Source: JBBQUN01 sp963717115
GTDB lineage: Bacteria > Actinomycetota > Acidimicrobiia > Acidimicrobiales > SZUA-35
Direction: 5' to 3'
DNA length: 64,000 nt
NCBI GenBank assembly: GCA_963717115.1
Contig: CAVQVO010000017.1
Span: 992,001-1,056,000, forward strand
Shown: positions 18,178 to 26,222 of the stretch, in pieces
How the letters are laid out: every line of letters starts with the position of its first letter
Numbering within the stretch: position 1 is the stretch's first letter
Notes under the pieces: generated by a model
What the model saw: the letters and a program-made list of their open reading frames with translations, nothing else
Told to the model about the DNA's origin: nothing
Database searches by the model: none
Made by a program: the position numbers and the translations under genes

Positions 18178-18201
18178 CGCCGAGCGAACCGGGCCGGTCG
18201 G

Positions 18202-18207
18202 TACCGT
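18202..18207 (+). promoter_or_regulatory. -10 element (TACCGT) of the lipoprotein at 18215
   Basis: TACCGT ends seven bases before the ATG at 18215, favouring that start over an ATG 20 codons later. Confidence 0.45.
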
Positions 18208-18214
18208 GAGGACC

Positions 18215-19414
18215 ATGACGTGGAACCGACTGCCCCTGGCCGGGTCGATCACGCCCGATCCTCGTTCGACCGGCATGCGGGACTCCCGGCGAGGAGCTCG
18301 CGACCGCGGCGTCCTGCGTCCGGTCCTGCTCGGGCTCGCTCTGGTGATCCTGGCCGCCTCGTGCAGCGGTGGTTCCGACGAACGAACCGATGACGAGCCG
18401 GACCCCGCGACCACCGCCGTGACGACCGGTGTCGATGACGAGGCGGCCGCCGTCGAAGCCGTGATCGGACCGCTCACCGGCTGCGTCGTACAGGCCAGCG
18501 ATGTGAGTCTCACGCCCGTCTGGCGGGGCCAGAACCCGGGCATGGCGGTGGTCATCCGCCGCGACGACGCCGTGATCTTCACCACCGACCCCGCACCCGC
18601 GGATCCGAACGCCGAAGGGGCCTTCAGCGACGTCGGCGTCAAGGTTGGCGTGACCTACAACTACGAGGTCCGGGCCGTGGCCCCCGACGGCACCGAGACC
18701 GAGCCCGTGCCCTGTGGTGCCGGTCGGCTCCTGACCCCGGCCGGCGACCTCACCTGCGGGGTCCGGATCAGCGACGAGGGACTGCCCGAGATCAGCTGGG
18801 ACGCCTCGGCGATCGGCCTGTCGTTCACCGTCCTGCGAGACGGCCAGGAGATCGCGTCCGGCGCCACGCCCCCCTACATCGACCAGGGGGCACCGGTCGA
18901 GGTCGGGTCGGAGTACTCGGTCACCGCCGACGACTCGACCGAGCAGGGCCGTGAGTCCCAGACGGTCGTGTGTGGTTCGGCCACCCCGACCCTGGCCGAG
19001 ACCGGCGGCAGCCTCGACCTCGCCGTCGCACTCGATCAGGCCCGGTCGTTCCCTTCCCCGTATCAGTACGTCATCCTGACCCCGCTCTGCACCGGGTGTG
19101 ACGGCGAGGTCGAGCTCTACCTCAAGCCGTCCCCCGACGACCCGGTGATCCACACCGTTGCCCAGGTGTGGCGAAACGGGTCACCGGCCGAACTCGGTGA
19201 CGAGGTCTGGATGGTCGATCCCTTCCTGGTCCCGGCCCTGCTCGTCGATGCCCAGCGGTCGGGATCCGACATCACCTACGACATCGACCTGGGCACGGGG
19301 CTCGTGCGATCCTGGACGATCGACGGGGTGGGTGCCGAGTACACCTGCCTCGAGGTCGACACCCGTCCGATCGACCTCCGGTCGACCCGATGCGAAGCGA
19401 ACCTGCTCGGCTGA
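18215..19414 (+). CDS. secreted lipoprotein with fibronectin-like repeats
   Basis: A 399-residue lipoprotein. An Arg-rich N-terminus (MRDSRRGARDRG from residue 21) leads into a hydrophobic helix and the lipobox LAASC near residue 50. A Thr/Asp-rich linker follows, then two beta-sandwich segments resembling fibronectin III modules (TYNYEVRAVAPDGTE; ISWDASAIGLSFTVLRDG). The C-terminal half has Cys pairs in TPLCTGCDGEVELYL. It is probably a surface protein of unknown function. The first-choice ATG has a leaderless -10 seven bases upstream; the ATG at 18275 gives a more conventional signal peptide and remains possible. No functional neighbour is evident. Confidence 0.72.
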   Translation: MTWNRLPLAGSITPDPRSTGMRDSRRGARDRGVLRPVLLGLALVILAASCSGGSDERTDDEPDPATTAVTTGVDDEAAAVEAVIGPLTGCVVQASDVSLTPVWRGQNPGMAVVIRRDDAVIFTTDPAPADPNAEGAFSDVGVKVGVTYNYEVRAVAPDGTETEPVPCGAGRLLTPAGDLTCGVRISDEGLPEISWDASAIGLSFTVLRDGQEIASGATPPYIDQGAPVEVGSEYSVTADDSTEQGRESQTVVCGSATPTLAETGGSLDLAVALDQARSFPSPYQYVILTPLCTGCDGEVELYLKPSPDDPVIHTVAQVWRNGSPAELGDEVWMVDPFLVPALLVDAQRSGSDITYDIDLGTGLVRSWTIDGVGAEYTCLEVDTRPIDLRSTRCEANLLG

Positions 19415-19431
19415 TCGTCCAACCGGTTCGG

Positions 19432-19462
19432 TTGATATGGCGCACCGTCGTCGATCTACACT
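19432..19462 (+). promoter_or_regulatory. promoter of the cold-shock gene
   Basis: TTGATA (19432-19437) and TACACT (19457-19462) form -35 and -10 elements with a 19-base spacer. They leave a 5' leader of about 50 bases before the csp ATG, as cold-shock genes usually have. Confidence 0.5.
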
Positions 19463-19518
19463 GTCGCCAGTCAAGAGTCCGAACGTGGTCTCCGCAGGAA
19501 AAAAAGGAAGTGCCCTCA

Positions 19519-19719
19519 ATGCCGACCGGAACGGTCAAGTTCTTCAACGCCGAGAAAGGGTTCGGGTTCATCTCCCGTCCAGACGGTGACGACGTGTTCG
19601 TCCACTTCTCCAACATCGAGGGCTCGGGCTACCGCAACCTCGAAGAGGGGCAGACGGTCGAATTCGAGATCGGTCCCGGCCGCAAGGGCGATGAGGCCCG
19701 CAGCGTACGGGTCGTCTGA
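19519..19719 (+). CDS. csp: cold-shock domain protein
   Basis: A 66-residue CspA-type protein, a single OB fold that binds single-stranded RNA and DNA and melts RNA structure. It has both RNP motifs: KGFGFISR (residues 13-20) and VFVHFSNI (26-33). It opens with MPTGTVKFFNAEKG and ends within the expected length. An A-rich AAAAAAGGAAGTG ribosome-binding site precedes the ATG. It is a stand-alone gene with its own promoter, a leader of about 50 bases and a strong terminator. Confidence 0.97.
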   Translation: MPTGTVKFFNAEKGFGFISRPDGDDVFVHFSNIEGSGYRNLEEGQTVEFEIGPGRKGDEARSVRVV

Positions 19720-19751
19720 TCTCACCTGATCCAGGCGAAACGCAACGAACC

Positions 19752-19790
19752 CGACTCGGCACCGGTCCTCCGGTGCCGAGTCGCCGTTTT
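19752..19790 (+). terminator. intrinsic terminator after csp
   Basis: A perfect 14-bp stem (19752-19765 with 19770-19783) closes a TCCT loop and is followed by CCG and four T. It is the clearest rho-independent terminator in the window. Confidence 0.88.
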
Positions 19791-19866
19791 GGGGAGCAGC
19801 CCCGACCGGCCGCGACGTCGACCCCCAGGCCCTCAACCGTCGGCCAACGGAGCCGATGGGGGAACG

Positions 19867-20040
19867 GTGTCGACCCAAACCAAGACGGCCAGCCCGCCCC
19901 GCTACCGCCGCGCCGGCGTCCGCATGAGCTGCGGTCGGTGCGAGGTCGCCTGGACCGGACCGGCCGACTCGCCGTGTTGGGTGTGCGAACTCCCGGGCCA
20001 TCCCGGACCACCCCCCTCGGTCTACCCCGACGTCGACTGA
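19867..20040 (+). CDS. small two-CxxC zinc-ribbon-like protein
   Basis: A 57-residue protein read from GTG 19867, preceded by GGGGGAAC. Two CxxC pairs (SCGRCEV and PCWVCEL) spaced 13 residues apart suggest a compact zinc ribbon. The rest is Pro/Arg/Thr-rich. I do not recognise a named family, and no domain outside the Cys pairs is visible. It lies between the csp terminator and the convergent enoyl-CoA hydratase. Codon use matches neighbours, which favours a real gene, but the size keeps confidence moderate. Confidence 0.5.
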   Translation: MSTQTKTASPPRYRRAGVRMSCGRCEVAWTGPADSPCWVCELPGHPGPPPSVYPDVD

Positions 20041-20061
20041 CCAGGGCGAGACCGGGCCGCC

Positions 20062-20850
20062 TCAGCCGGGGAGCCAGGGAGGGTCCGACCGTTCCCGGAA
20101 GGCGGCGATGCCGGCTGCGGCCTCGTCACTCTCGAAGAGTTCGCGCGACCGAACCGCGGTCCACACGAAGGCATCCGACTGCTCCATCTCGGGAACACGG
20201 GTGATGAGGTCCTTGGCCGCAGCCAGTGCGAACGGACCGCCGCGAACGATCATCGACACGTACCGCTCGACGCTGGCATCGAGTTGATCGGCCGGCACGG
20301 CCGCGTTGATCAACCCCACCTCGGCGGCGCGTGCCGGGGTGAACCGCTCACCGGTCAGGAAGAGCTCGCTCGCATCGGCGCGCCGCATCTTGGGCAGGCA
20401 CACCACCGAGATCACCGCCGGGGCGACACCCAGGCGAACCTCGGTGAAGCCGATCTTGGCGTCGTCGCGCATGACCGAGATGTCGCAGGCTGCGATCAGG
20501 CCGACGCCGCCCCCGGTGGCGTGACCGTCGGCCCGACCGATGACCGGCTTGGGTGAGGCCAGGATGAGCTCGAAGACGTTCACGAACGTGCGGCCGGTGT
20601 TCCCGGCGACGCCGGGACGGTCGTCCTTGAGATCGGCGCCGGCGCAGAAGGTGTTGCCGACGTTGGTCAGCACGATGACCCGGACGGTCGGATCGGCGAT
20701 GGCCTCGTCGAGCGCGTCGGCCAGGGCGTTCACCAGTTCGGAGCCGAGGGAGTTCTTCCGCTCCGGTTGGTTCAGGGTGATGGTGGCCACGCCGTTGGAT
20801 CGAGCGACCAGCACGGCGGGGGAGTCGGGGGCGGAAGATGGGTCGGGCAT
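20062..20850 (-). CDS. enoyl-CoA hydratase/isomerase family protein
   Basis: A crotonase-fold protein of 262 residues from MPDPSS; an ATG six codons earlier also fits. Crotonases act on acyl-CoA thioesters through an oxyanion hole, seen here as NTFCAGADLKD and HATGGGVGLIAACDI. The catalytic Glu positions fall in GFTEVRLGVAPAV. The conserved Pro/Gly-rich motifs and C-terminal helix are present, so it should be active. It could be a hydratase in fatty-acid or amino-acid degradation; the substrate cannot be told. AAGGAT precedes the start. The HIT gene is divergent, with starts 26 bases apart. Confidence 0.9.
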   Translation of the reverse strand: MPDPSSAPDSPAVLVARSNGVATITLNQPERKNSLGSELVNALADALDEAIADPTVRVIVLTNVGNTFCAGADLKDDRPGVAGNTGRTFVNVFELILASPKPVIGRADGHATGGGVGLIAACDISVMRDDAKIGFTEVRLGVAPAVISVVCLPKMRRADASELFLTGERFTPARAAEVGLINAAVPADQLDASVERYVSMIVRGGPFALAAAKDLITRVPEMEQSDAFVWTAVRSRELFESDEAAAGIAAFRERSDPPWLPG

Positions 20851-20862
20851 GGCGACATCCTT

Positions 20863-20868
20863 TACCAT
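20863..20868 (+). promoter_or_regulatory. -10 element (TACCAT) of the HIT gene
   Basis: TACCAT ends eight bases before the HIT ATG at 20877. Confidence 0.5.
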
Positions 20869-20876
20869 CGGGCCCC

Positions 20877-21302
20877 ATGCCGTCGATCTTCACCCGCATC
20901 CTCCACGGTGACATTCCCGGTCGGATCCTCTGGACCGACGACGAGTGTTTCGCCATGCTCGACATCCGACCCCTCCACCCCGGGCACACGCTCGTGATTC
21001 CCCGGGCCGAGATCGACCAGTGGACCGACCTCGACCCGAGCGTCGCCACCCATCTGATGGGGGTGGCGCACACCATCGGCCGAGCCCAGCGCTCCGTCGT
21101 CGAGTGCCAACGAATCGGCCTGATGATCGCCGGCTTCGAGGTGCCGCACACGCACGTCCACGTGGTGCCGCTCGACTCGATGGCCAACCTCGATTTCCGC
21201 ACCGCCGACACCCGGCCGCTCGCCGACGCACTCGATGCGATGGCCGATGACCTCCGGGGCGCATTGCGCGACGCCGGTCACGGTGACAGAGTCCCGTCGT
21301 GA
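20877..21302 (+). CDS. HIT family nucleotide hydrolase/transferase
   Basis: A 141-residue histidine-triad protein. It opens with MPSIFTRILHGDIPGRILW, continues with FAMLDIRPLHPGHTLVIPR and ends the core with the active-site triad HTHVHVVPL (residues 99-107), in which the middle His is the nucleophile. HIT enzymes cleave nucleoside phosphoramidates or related adenylylated molecules. The ATG is fixed by homology and by a leaderless -10 eight bases upstream. Its TGA overlaps the GTG start of the nitronate monooxygenase gene, so the two are translated together. Confidence 0.93.
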   Translation: MPSIFTRILHGDIPGRILWTDDECFAMLDIRPLHPGHTLVIPRAEIDQWTDLDPSVATHLMGVAHTIGRAQRSVVECQRIGLMIAGFEVPHTHVHVVPLDSMANLDFRTADTRPLADALDAMADDLRGALRDAGHGDRVPS

Positions 21303-22290
21303 CCCTTTCGACCCGGACCTTCACCACCCGTCTCACCGACCTGCTCGACGTGGAGCATCCCGTGATGCTCGCCGGCATGGGCGGAATCAGCTACTCCGCA
21401 CTCGTGGCCGCCGTCTCCAACGCCGGCGGATTCGGCTGCATGGGGGCGTCGACCATGTCGACCGAGCGAATGATCGACGAGATCGCCGCCACCAACGCGT
21501 TGACCGACAAACCCTTCGGCGTGGACCTCCTCACCGCCATTCCGGGCCAACTCGAGGCCGGCCTGGCCGCGATCATCGACGGTGGGGCCACCGTCTTCGT
21601 CGCCGGCCTCGGCGTACCCCAGGAGGCCATCGACGAACTGCACCACAACAACATCCTCGTCGGGTCGATGGCCGGAAAGGTCCGGCATGCCGTTGCCGCC
21701 GTCGCCTCGGGATGTGACTTCGTGGTGGCGCAGGGAACCGAGGCCGGTGGCCACACCGGTCTCGTCGCCACCATGTCGCTCGTTCCCCAGGTGGTCGATG
21801 CGGTCGGTGACCGGGTTCCGGTCGTTGCCGCCGGCGGTCTCTTCGACGGCCGTGGGCTCGCCGCCTGTCTCGCGCTGGGCGCCGACGGTGTCTGGATGGG
21901 AACCAAGTTCATCGCCACCCACGAGGCGCACGTCGACGACGCCTATCGCCAGACGCTCCTGGGTCTGCGCGAAGACGGCACGGTGATCTCGCGTGCCTAC
22001 ACCGGCAAGACCTGTCGGGTGGTCGCCAACGACTGGACCCAGCACTTCGACCAACATCCCGAGGAACTCCGACCCTTCCCGCAGCAGGCCGTCTATTCCG
22101 CCGGCGAGGGGGCGAATCACCTCGGGAGCTCGGGCGACGGTGTCGCCATCGATCCGGCGATCGAGTTCATGCCTGCCGGTCAGGGAGTCGGAGCCATCGA
22201 CGAGGTGGTGTCGGCGGGCTCGGTCGTGGAATCGGTGATCCAGGAGGCCCTCGATGCGATCGATCGGATCGCCGGCTCTCGCGTTCCTGA
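21299..22290 (+). CDS. nitronate monooxygenase family flavoprotein
   Basis: A TIM-barrel FMN enzyme that oxidises nitronates or related carbanions. MLAGMGGISYSALVAAVSNAGGFG (24-47, shown in part), the phosphate-binding GTEAGGHTG with its His, PVVAAGGLFDGRGLAACLALGADGVWMGT (in part) and the late AGQGVGAIDE are all present. In the sequence as given the frame stays open to 22762, but everything after about 22285 is antisense to the hydrolase gene. A TGA at 22288 in the adjacent frame suggests one base is missing near 22250-22285. I therefore end the gene there. It is coupled to the HIT gene by a four-base overlap. Confidence 0.85.
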
Positions 22291-22327
22291 ATCGGAACGC
22301 CCGCGTCCCGAACGACCCTCCTGCGGA

Positions 22328-23195
22328 TCAGTCGGCCAGCGATCGCTCGATGAACTCCACCACGGCGGCGGTGAAGATGTCGTTCTTGTCGCCCGCCACC
22401 ATGTGCGCGGCGTCGGCCACGTCGACGTAGTGGGCATGGGGCACGAGTTCGAGGAAGGCCGCGGCCTCGGCCTCGGTGACCAGATCGGACTGTCGGCCCC
22501 GGACGAGCAGGGTCGGGATCGCCAGGGCCTGGGCCGCCTGCTCCAGACCGACGATACCGCGCACCGGGATCGGTGCCGCCCGTCCGCGACGACAGGAAGG
22601 CGGGATCCCAGTGCCAGCGCCACCGCCCGTCGTCGCCCAAACGAAGGTTCTTCTCGAGGCCCGAGAGGTCGGCTCGCCGTGGCCGATGGGGTTGGTAGCG
22701 GGCGATCGAGTCGGCGGCCTCCTCGAGCGATGCGAAGCCCTCGGCGGCGTTGGCGTGCATGAATTCCATGATCCGCTCGACCCCGGCCGGTGCCGGCCGG
22801 GCCGTGATGTCGACCAGGACGAGGGCCCGCAGGTCGGCGTCGACCCGATGCGAGGCCAGGAGGCCGGTCATGCCACCGAGCGAAGCCCCGACCCAGGTGA
22901 CCGGGCGCCCGACCCACTCGATCACCGCCGTTGCGTCGTCGGCGTAGCGGTCGAATCCGTAGTCACCGCCCGGGTCCCAGTCGCTGTCACCGTGACCTCG
23001 GAGGTCGATGGAGATGACCTCGTGCCCGAGCGCAGCCAGGGTCTCGGCCGTCGCGCCCCAGGAGAACCGGGTCTGTCCGCCGCCGTGGGCCAGCACGATC
23101 GGTGATCGCGAGCCGTCCCAGTGGTCGGCGGCGAGCTTCAGCGACGGGGCGACGGGAATCGAGACGACGGGCACGAGCGGGAGCCTGCCAAGCAT
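22328..23195 (-). CDS. alpha/beta-fold hydrolase (one frame break)
   Basis: About 288 residues after repair. Order of motifs: the oxyanion HGGGQTRFSW, LRGHGDSDW, the nucleophile elbow GASLGG (Ser near residue 103), and after the break the acidic and His residues in LLVRGRQSDLVT and AAHMVAGDKND. The frames meet near 22585-22595, where dropping one base gives GRAAPIPVRGIVGLEQ. The substrate is unknown; haloalkane dehalogenases, epoxide hydrolases and lipases share this fold. The ATG at 23195 is chosen because upstream in-frame starts would run into the divergent DUF480 promoter. Confidence 0.8.
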
Positions 23196-23232
23196 GCCGT
23201 CAGGGCGCAAGACGAGTCGGCGCCTGCCGCAG

Positions 23233-23238
23233 TAGCGT
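23233..23238 (+). promoter_or_regulatory. -10 element (TAGCGT) of the DUF480 gene
   Basis: TAGCGT ends six bases before the ATG at 23245. Confidence 0.5.
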
Positions 23239-23244
23239 CGGATC

Positions 23245-23923
23245 ATGGATCTCACGCCCGAACACGTCCGGGTCCTCGGTGCGCTCATGGAGAAGGCGGC
23301 GACGACGCCCGATCAGTATCCGCTGACCACCAAGGGACTCGTCGCGGCGTGCAATCAGCGCTCCAGCCGTGATCCCGTGGTCGAGTACGACGAGCGGACG
23401 GTCACCGACGCGGTCTATGCGCTGCGGAACGACTACCAGCTCGCCCGTTCGCTGACCGGCGGCGGTCGCTCGGTCAAGCATCGCCACATCGTCGACGAGA
23501 CCCTCGGGCTCACACCCCACCAGTGCGCGCTCCTCGCCGTCCTGGCTCTGCGTGGTGCGCAGACACCGGGCGAGCTGCGGACCCGTACCGAACGCTACGT
23601 GACCTTCGACGACCTCGACGACCTGCAGGTCGTGCTCGAGTCGATGGCCGACCGTCCCGATCCGCTCGTGGTCGACCTCGGTCGAGGTCCGGGCCAGAGC
23701 CAGAACCGGTGGACACACCTCCTCTGCGGTGAACCGGTGGTCGACGCGCCGAGTGTCGGCGTCAACGAACGCGGACCGTCTCGACCGGCGGTGAGCCCGA
23801 CGGTGAGCCGACGCCCTGATGGCCCGGATCGATCGCCTCGAGCGGCGCCTGGCCGCCCTCGAAGCCGAGTTGGGCATCGACGCCTCCGATTCGAGCGTCG
23901 CCCCCTCGACCGCGACCGATTGA
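23245..23923 (+). CDS. DUF480/YceH family protein (one frame break)
   Basis: About 225 residues after repair. YceH proteins have two winged-helix domains and a C-terminal coiled coil. Here LTPEHVRVLGALMEKAATTP and QYPLTTKGLVAACNQRSSR open the first domain, and LTPHQCALLAVLALRGAQTPGELR (in part) the second. The frame breaks near 23808, where removing one C restores ALMARIDRLERRLAALEAEL, the expected coiled coil, ending at TGA 23921. Unrepaired, the frame would run to 24150 into the opposing lipoprotein. The family is thought to regulate transcription or nucleic-acid processing, but its role is not established. Confidence 0.85.
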
Positions 23924-23963
23924 CCGATCCGACCGATCGGGGTCGAGGTCGCTCGGATTCGCC

Positions 23964-25337
23964 TCAGTCCTGGGGTAGGGGCGGCGGGGTGAGGATCGAG
24001 AGCTGGTTCTCGAACACGCTCACGCGCATGGGTGTCTCGATCGTCCCACGCGGTCCGGAGAACGTGACCTCGAGCTGTCGTGAGTTGGCGTCGAACTCGA
24101 TCGTTCCGCCGATCTTGTACGTGGCGGCGCACATGGCCCGTCGGCAGTAGCTCCGGAGCGCCTCGACCGATCGACCCTCGTCGAGCAGGGTCGGCATGGC
24201 TTCGAGGACCTCCTCGCCGGCTCCCTCGTTGATGAGGTAGCCGACGGCCTCCTCGTAGTTGCGGTCGGCCAGGTAGAGGAGGAACTCGTCGATGAAGGCG
24301 ACGGCCTCGGACTCCCCGACGAGGGAATCGGGCCCGGTCGAGACGGCCCCGAAGACCAGCCGATGACGGCCGCCGTCGTCGACGGTGGAAACGCGTAGTC
24401 GGTCACGCAGGACCAGGAGGGGGTCCCGGTCGAGGTAGGTGGCGAGTACGGCCACCTCGGACGAGTCGGGCGGTCCGGCCGGCCGGAGGAGATCCGGTTG
24501 GCCGTGCTCGGCAACGATGTCGTCCAGTTGCCGGAGCGCGGCAACGGTGAAGCAGGCCTCGTACCCGGAGCCGGCGGATCGGTCTTCGACGTAGTTGGTC
24601 AGCAAGAGCCCGACCTGGGTCGGCTCGGCATCACCGAACTCGTCGAGTTCGGTGTAGACGGGCTCGGAACAACGGCCCGGGCCGGCGGCGGTGGCGACGG
24701 TCTGCTCCTCGGACTGGGCCTGGAGGAAGGACTCCTTCGCATCAGAACCCTCGAGGCTGTCGACGAACGCGGCGAACCAGTCGGCAGCCGGAGCCTGCGG
24801 GCCGTAGGCCGAGACCCGCACCACGTCGCACGGGGGGAGGTCGCCGGTCTCGATCAGCTGGGTCACGGCGATCGTGGAATCGACGTCGGGACCCGGCCCG
24901 GCCGGCCACCGCATCTCGAGGACGACGTCGTCGCCGACCCAATGGCGGACCAGTTGGCGGGACTCGCCGGCCTCGGCCCCGGGCGCCGGACCCGTTCGGC
25001 CCTCGACGTCGACCACGGCGGTGCCCGGTGCCAGCGACACGGTGGGGAACAGGGGGAGCTCCGGACCGCAGTCCACGTCGGCGTCGGCGACCGTGACCGG
25101 CGTGGTGGTCGAGGTCGGCTCGGCCACCGTGCTCACGGTGGTCGTCGGCTCGTCGGCGTTGGTGACGGACGAGTCCGATCCGCCGCAGGCGGCGAGCACG
25201 AACCCCGAGACGACCCAGATCGACGCGACCCGCCCGGCGGGTCGGCGACGTCGAGGGTGATCGCGACGGGGTTCGGCCGGCCTGGAGGGACGGGTCGGTG
25301 CTGGGATGCGAGATCGGGATGATGGCCGGAACGGCAC
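23964..25337 (-). CDS. secreted lipoprotein of unknown function
   Basis: A 457-residue lipoprotein read from GTG 25337. A long Arg/Pro-rich head precedes a hydrophobic segment and the lipobox VLAAC near residue 50. Next comes a Thr/Val linker (TTTVSTVAEPTSTTT) and two globular halves separated by Asp/Glu-rich loops. The second half has the paired Cys in SYCRRAMCAATYKIGG, probably a disulfide. I do not recognise a family. The start is uncertain: the head is unusually long and no -10 or Shine-Dalgarno decides it. It converges with the DUF480 gene 40 bases away. Confidence 0.68.
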   Translation of the reverse strand: MPFRPSSRSRIPAPTRPSRPAEPRRDHPRRRRPAGRVASIWVVSGFVLAACGGSDSSVTNADEPTTTVSTVAEPTSTTTPVTVADADVDCGPELPLFPTVSLAPGTAVVDVEGRTGPAPGAEAGESRQLVRHWVGDDVVLEMRWPAGPGPDVDSTIAVTQLIETGDLPPCDVVRVSAYGPQAPAADWFAAFVDSLEGSDAKESFLQAQSEEQTVATAAGPGRCSEPVYTELDEFGDAEPTQVGLLLTNYVEDRSAGSGYEACFTVAALRQLDDIVAEHGQPDLLRPAGPPDSSEVAVLATYLDRDPLLVLRDRLRVSTVDDGGRHRLVFGAVSTGPDSLVGESEAVAFIDEFLLYLADRNYEEAVGYLINEGAGEEVLEAMPTLLDEGRSVEALRSYCRRAMCAATYKIGGTIEFDANSRQLEVTFSGPRGTIETPMRVSVFENQLSILTPPPLPQD

Positions 25338-25449
25338 CGGCGGCCTCGTGGTCGAGCGGCAGGACAGGCTGTCCAGTCTGGCGCGTTTCGGGTGATCCGT
25401 CACGGCGGGTCCGATGACCCAGGAGACGCACGGGGCCAGACCGACCGGA

Positions 25450-25455
25450 TAACCT
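25450..25455 (+). promoter_or_regulatory. -10 element (TAACCT) of the thiamine pyrophosphokinase gene
   Basis: TAACCT ends eight bases before the ATG at 25464, which selects this start over a longer upstream frame. Confidence 0.5.
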
Positions 25456-25463
25456 CGGAACGA

Positions 25464-26222
25464 ATGCCCGACCACGAAACAGGCCCGTCTCCGCGCCGAG
25501 CACTGTCGCCGTGCGACGGGGTTTCGTCGCTCGACCCGACGGGGTCGGCGGCGCCCATCGGATCGCCTCCGTCGGCGACGGTCCTCGTGATCGGCGGCGG
25601 CGACGAGCCCACCGATCTCGACGTGTCGCGTTGGCCGGCCGACGCATCGGTGATCGCCGCCGACCGTGGCGTCGATCACGCCCGGCGCCGGGGGATGACC
25701 ATCGACCTCGTCGTCGGAGACCTCGATTCGGCCGGGCCCGACGCCCTGGCCTGGGCCACCGAGGGCGGCGCTCGGATCGAACGTCATGCGGTCGACAAGG
25801 ACCAGACCGACCTCGAACTGGCGCTGAACGCCGCCCTGGTGATGGCGCCCGATCGCATCGTGATCACCGGGATCTCGGGCGGCCGGCTCGATCACCTCGT
25901 CGCGAACGTGGCCCTCGCCTGCTCGGCCGACTATCGAACGGTGACGGTCGACATCGTCTCGGGCGACGATCGGATGTTCGTGGTCTGGGGGGCTCGGCGC
26001 CTCGTCGCCGAAACAGGACGGTTGGTGACGCTGCTCCCGTTGCTCGGCGACGTGCACGGCGTCACGACGGCGGGGCTCCGCTTCGCCCTGCGGGGTGAGA
26101 CCCTGCCGGCGGGGTCGCCGAGGGGCGTCTCGAATCGGGCCACGTCCGACCGTCTCACCGTCGAGGTCTCCTCGGGCGTGCTCCTCGTGATCATGCCCGG
26201 CGACGACGAGCCGCAGCCATGA
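25464..26222 (+). CDS. thiamine pyrophosphokinase
   Basis: Transfers pyrophosphate from ATP to thiamine to make ThDP, the cofactor used among others by DXS at 3.1-4.9 kb. The 252-residue protein has an extra N-terminal tail of about 38 residues, then VLVIGGGDEP, the substrate motif AADRGVDHA, VVGDLDSAG and DKDQTDLELAL, followed by GGRLDHLVANVAL. The C-terminal beta domain has the TLLPLLGDVHGVTTAGL segment. The start follows a TAACCT -10 by eight bases. Its stop overlaps the LCP start (ATGA), so the two are co-translated despite unrelated roles. Confidence 0.9.
   Translation: MPDHETGPSPRRALSPCDGVSSLDPTGSAAPIGSPPSATVLVIGGGDEPTDLDVSRWPADASVIAADRGVDHARRRGMTIDLVVGDLDSAGPDALAWATEGGARIERHAVDKDQTDLELALNAALVMAPDRIVITGISGGRLDHLVANVALACSADYRTVTVDIVSGDDRMFVVWGARRLVAETGRLVTLLPLLGDVHGVTTAGLRFALRGETLPAGSPRGVSNRATSDRLTVEVSSGVLLVIMPGDDEPQP

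Noticed and set aside
22290..22762. Extension of the monooxygenase frame
   Set aside because: It is antisense to the hydrolase C-terminus and contains no monooxygenase residues; a TGA in the adjacent frame fits the expected family end.
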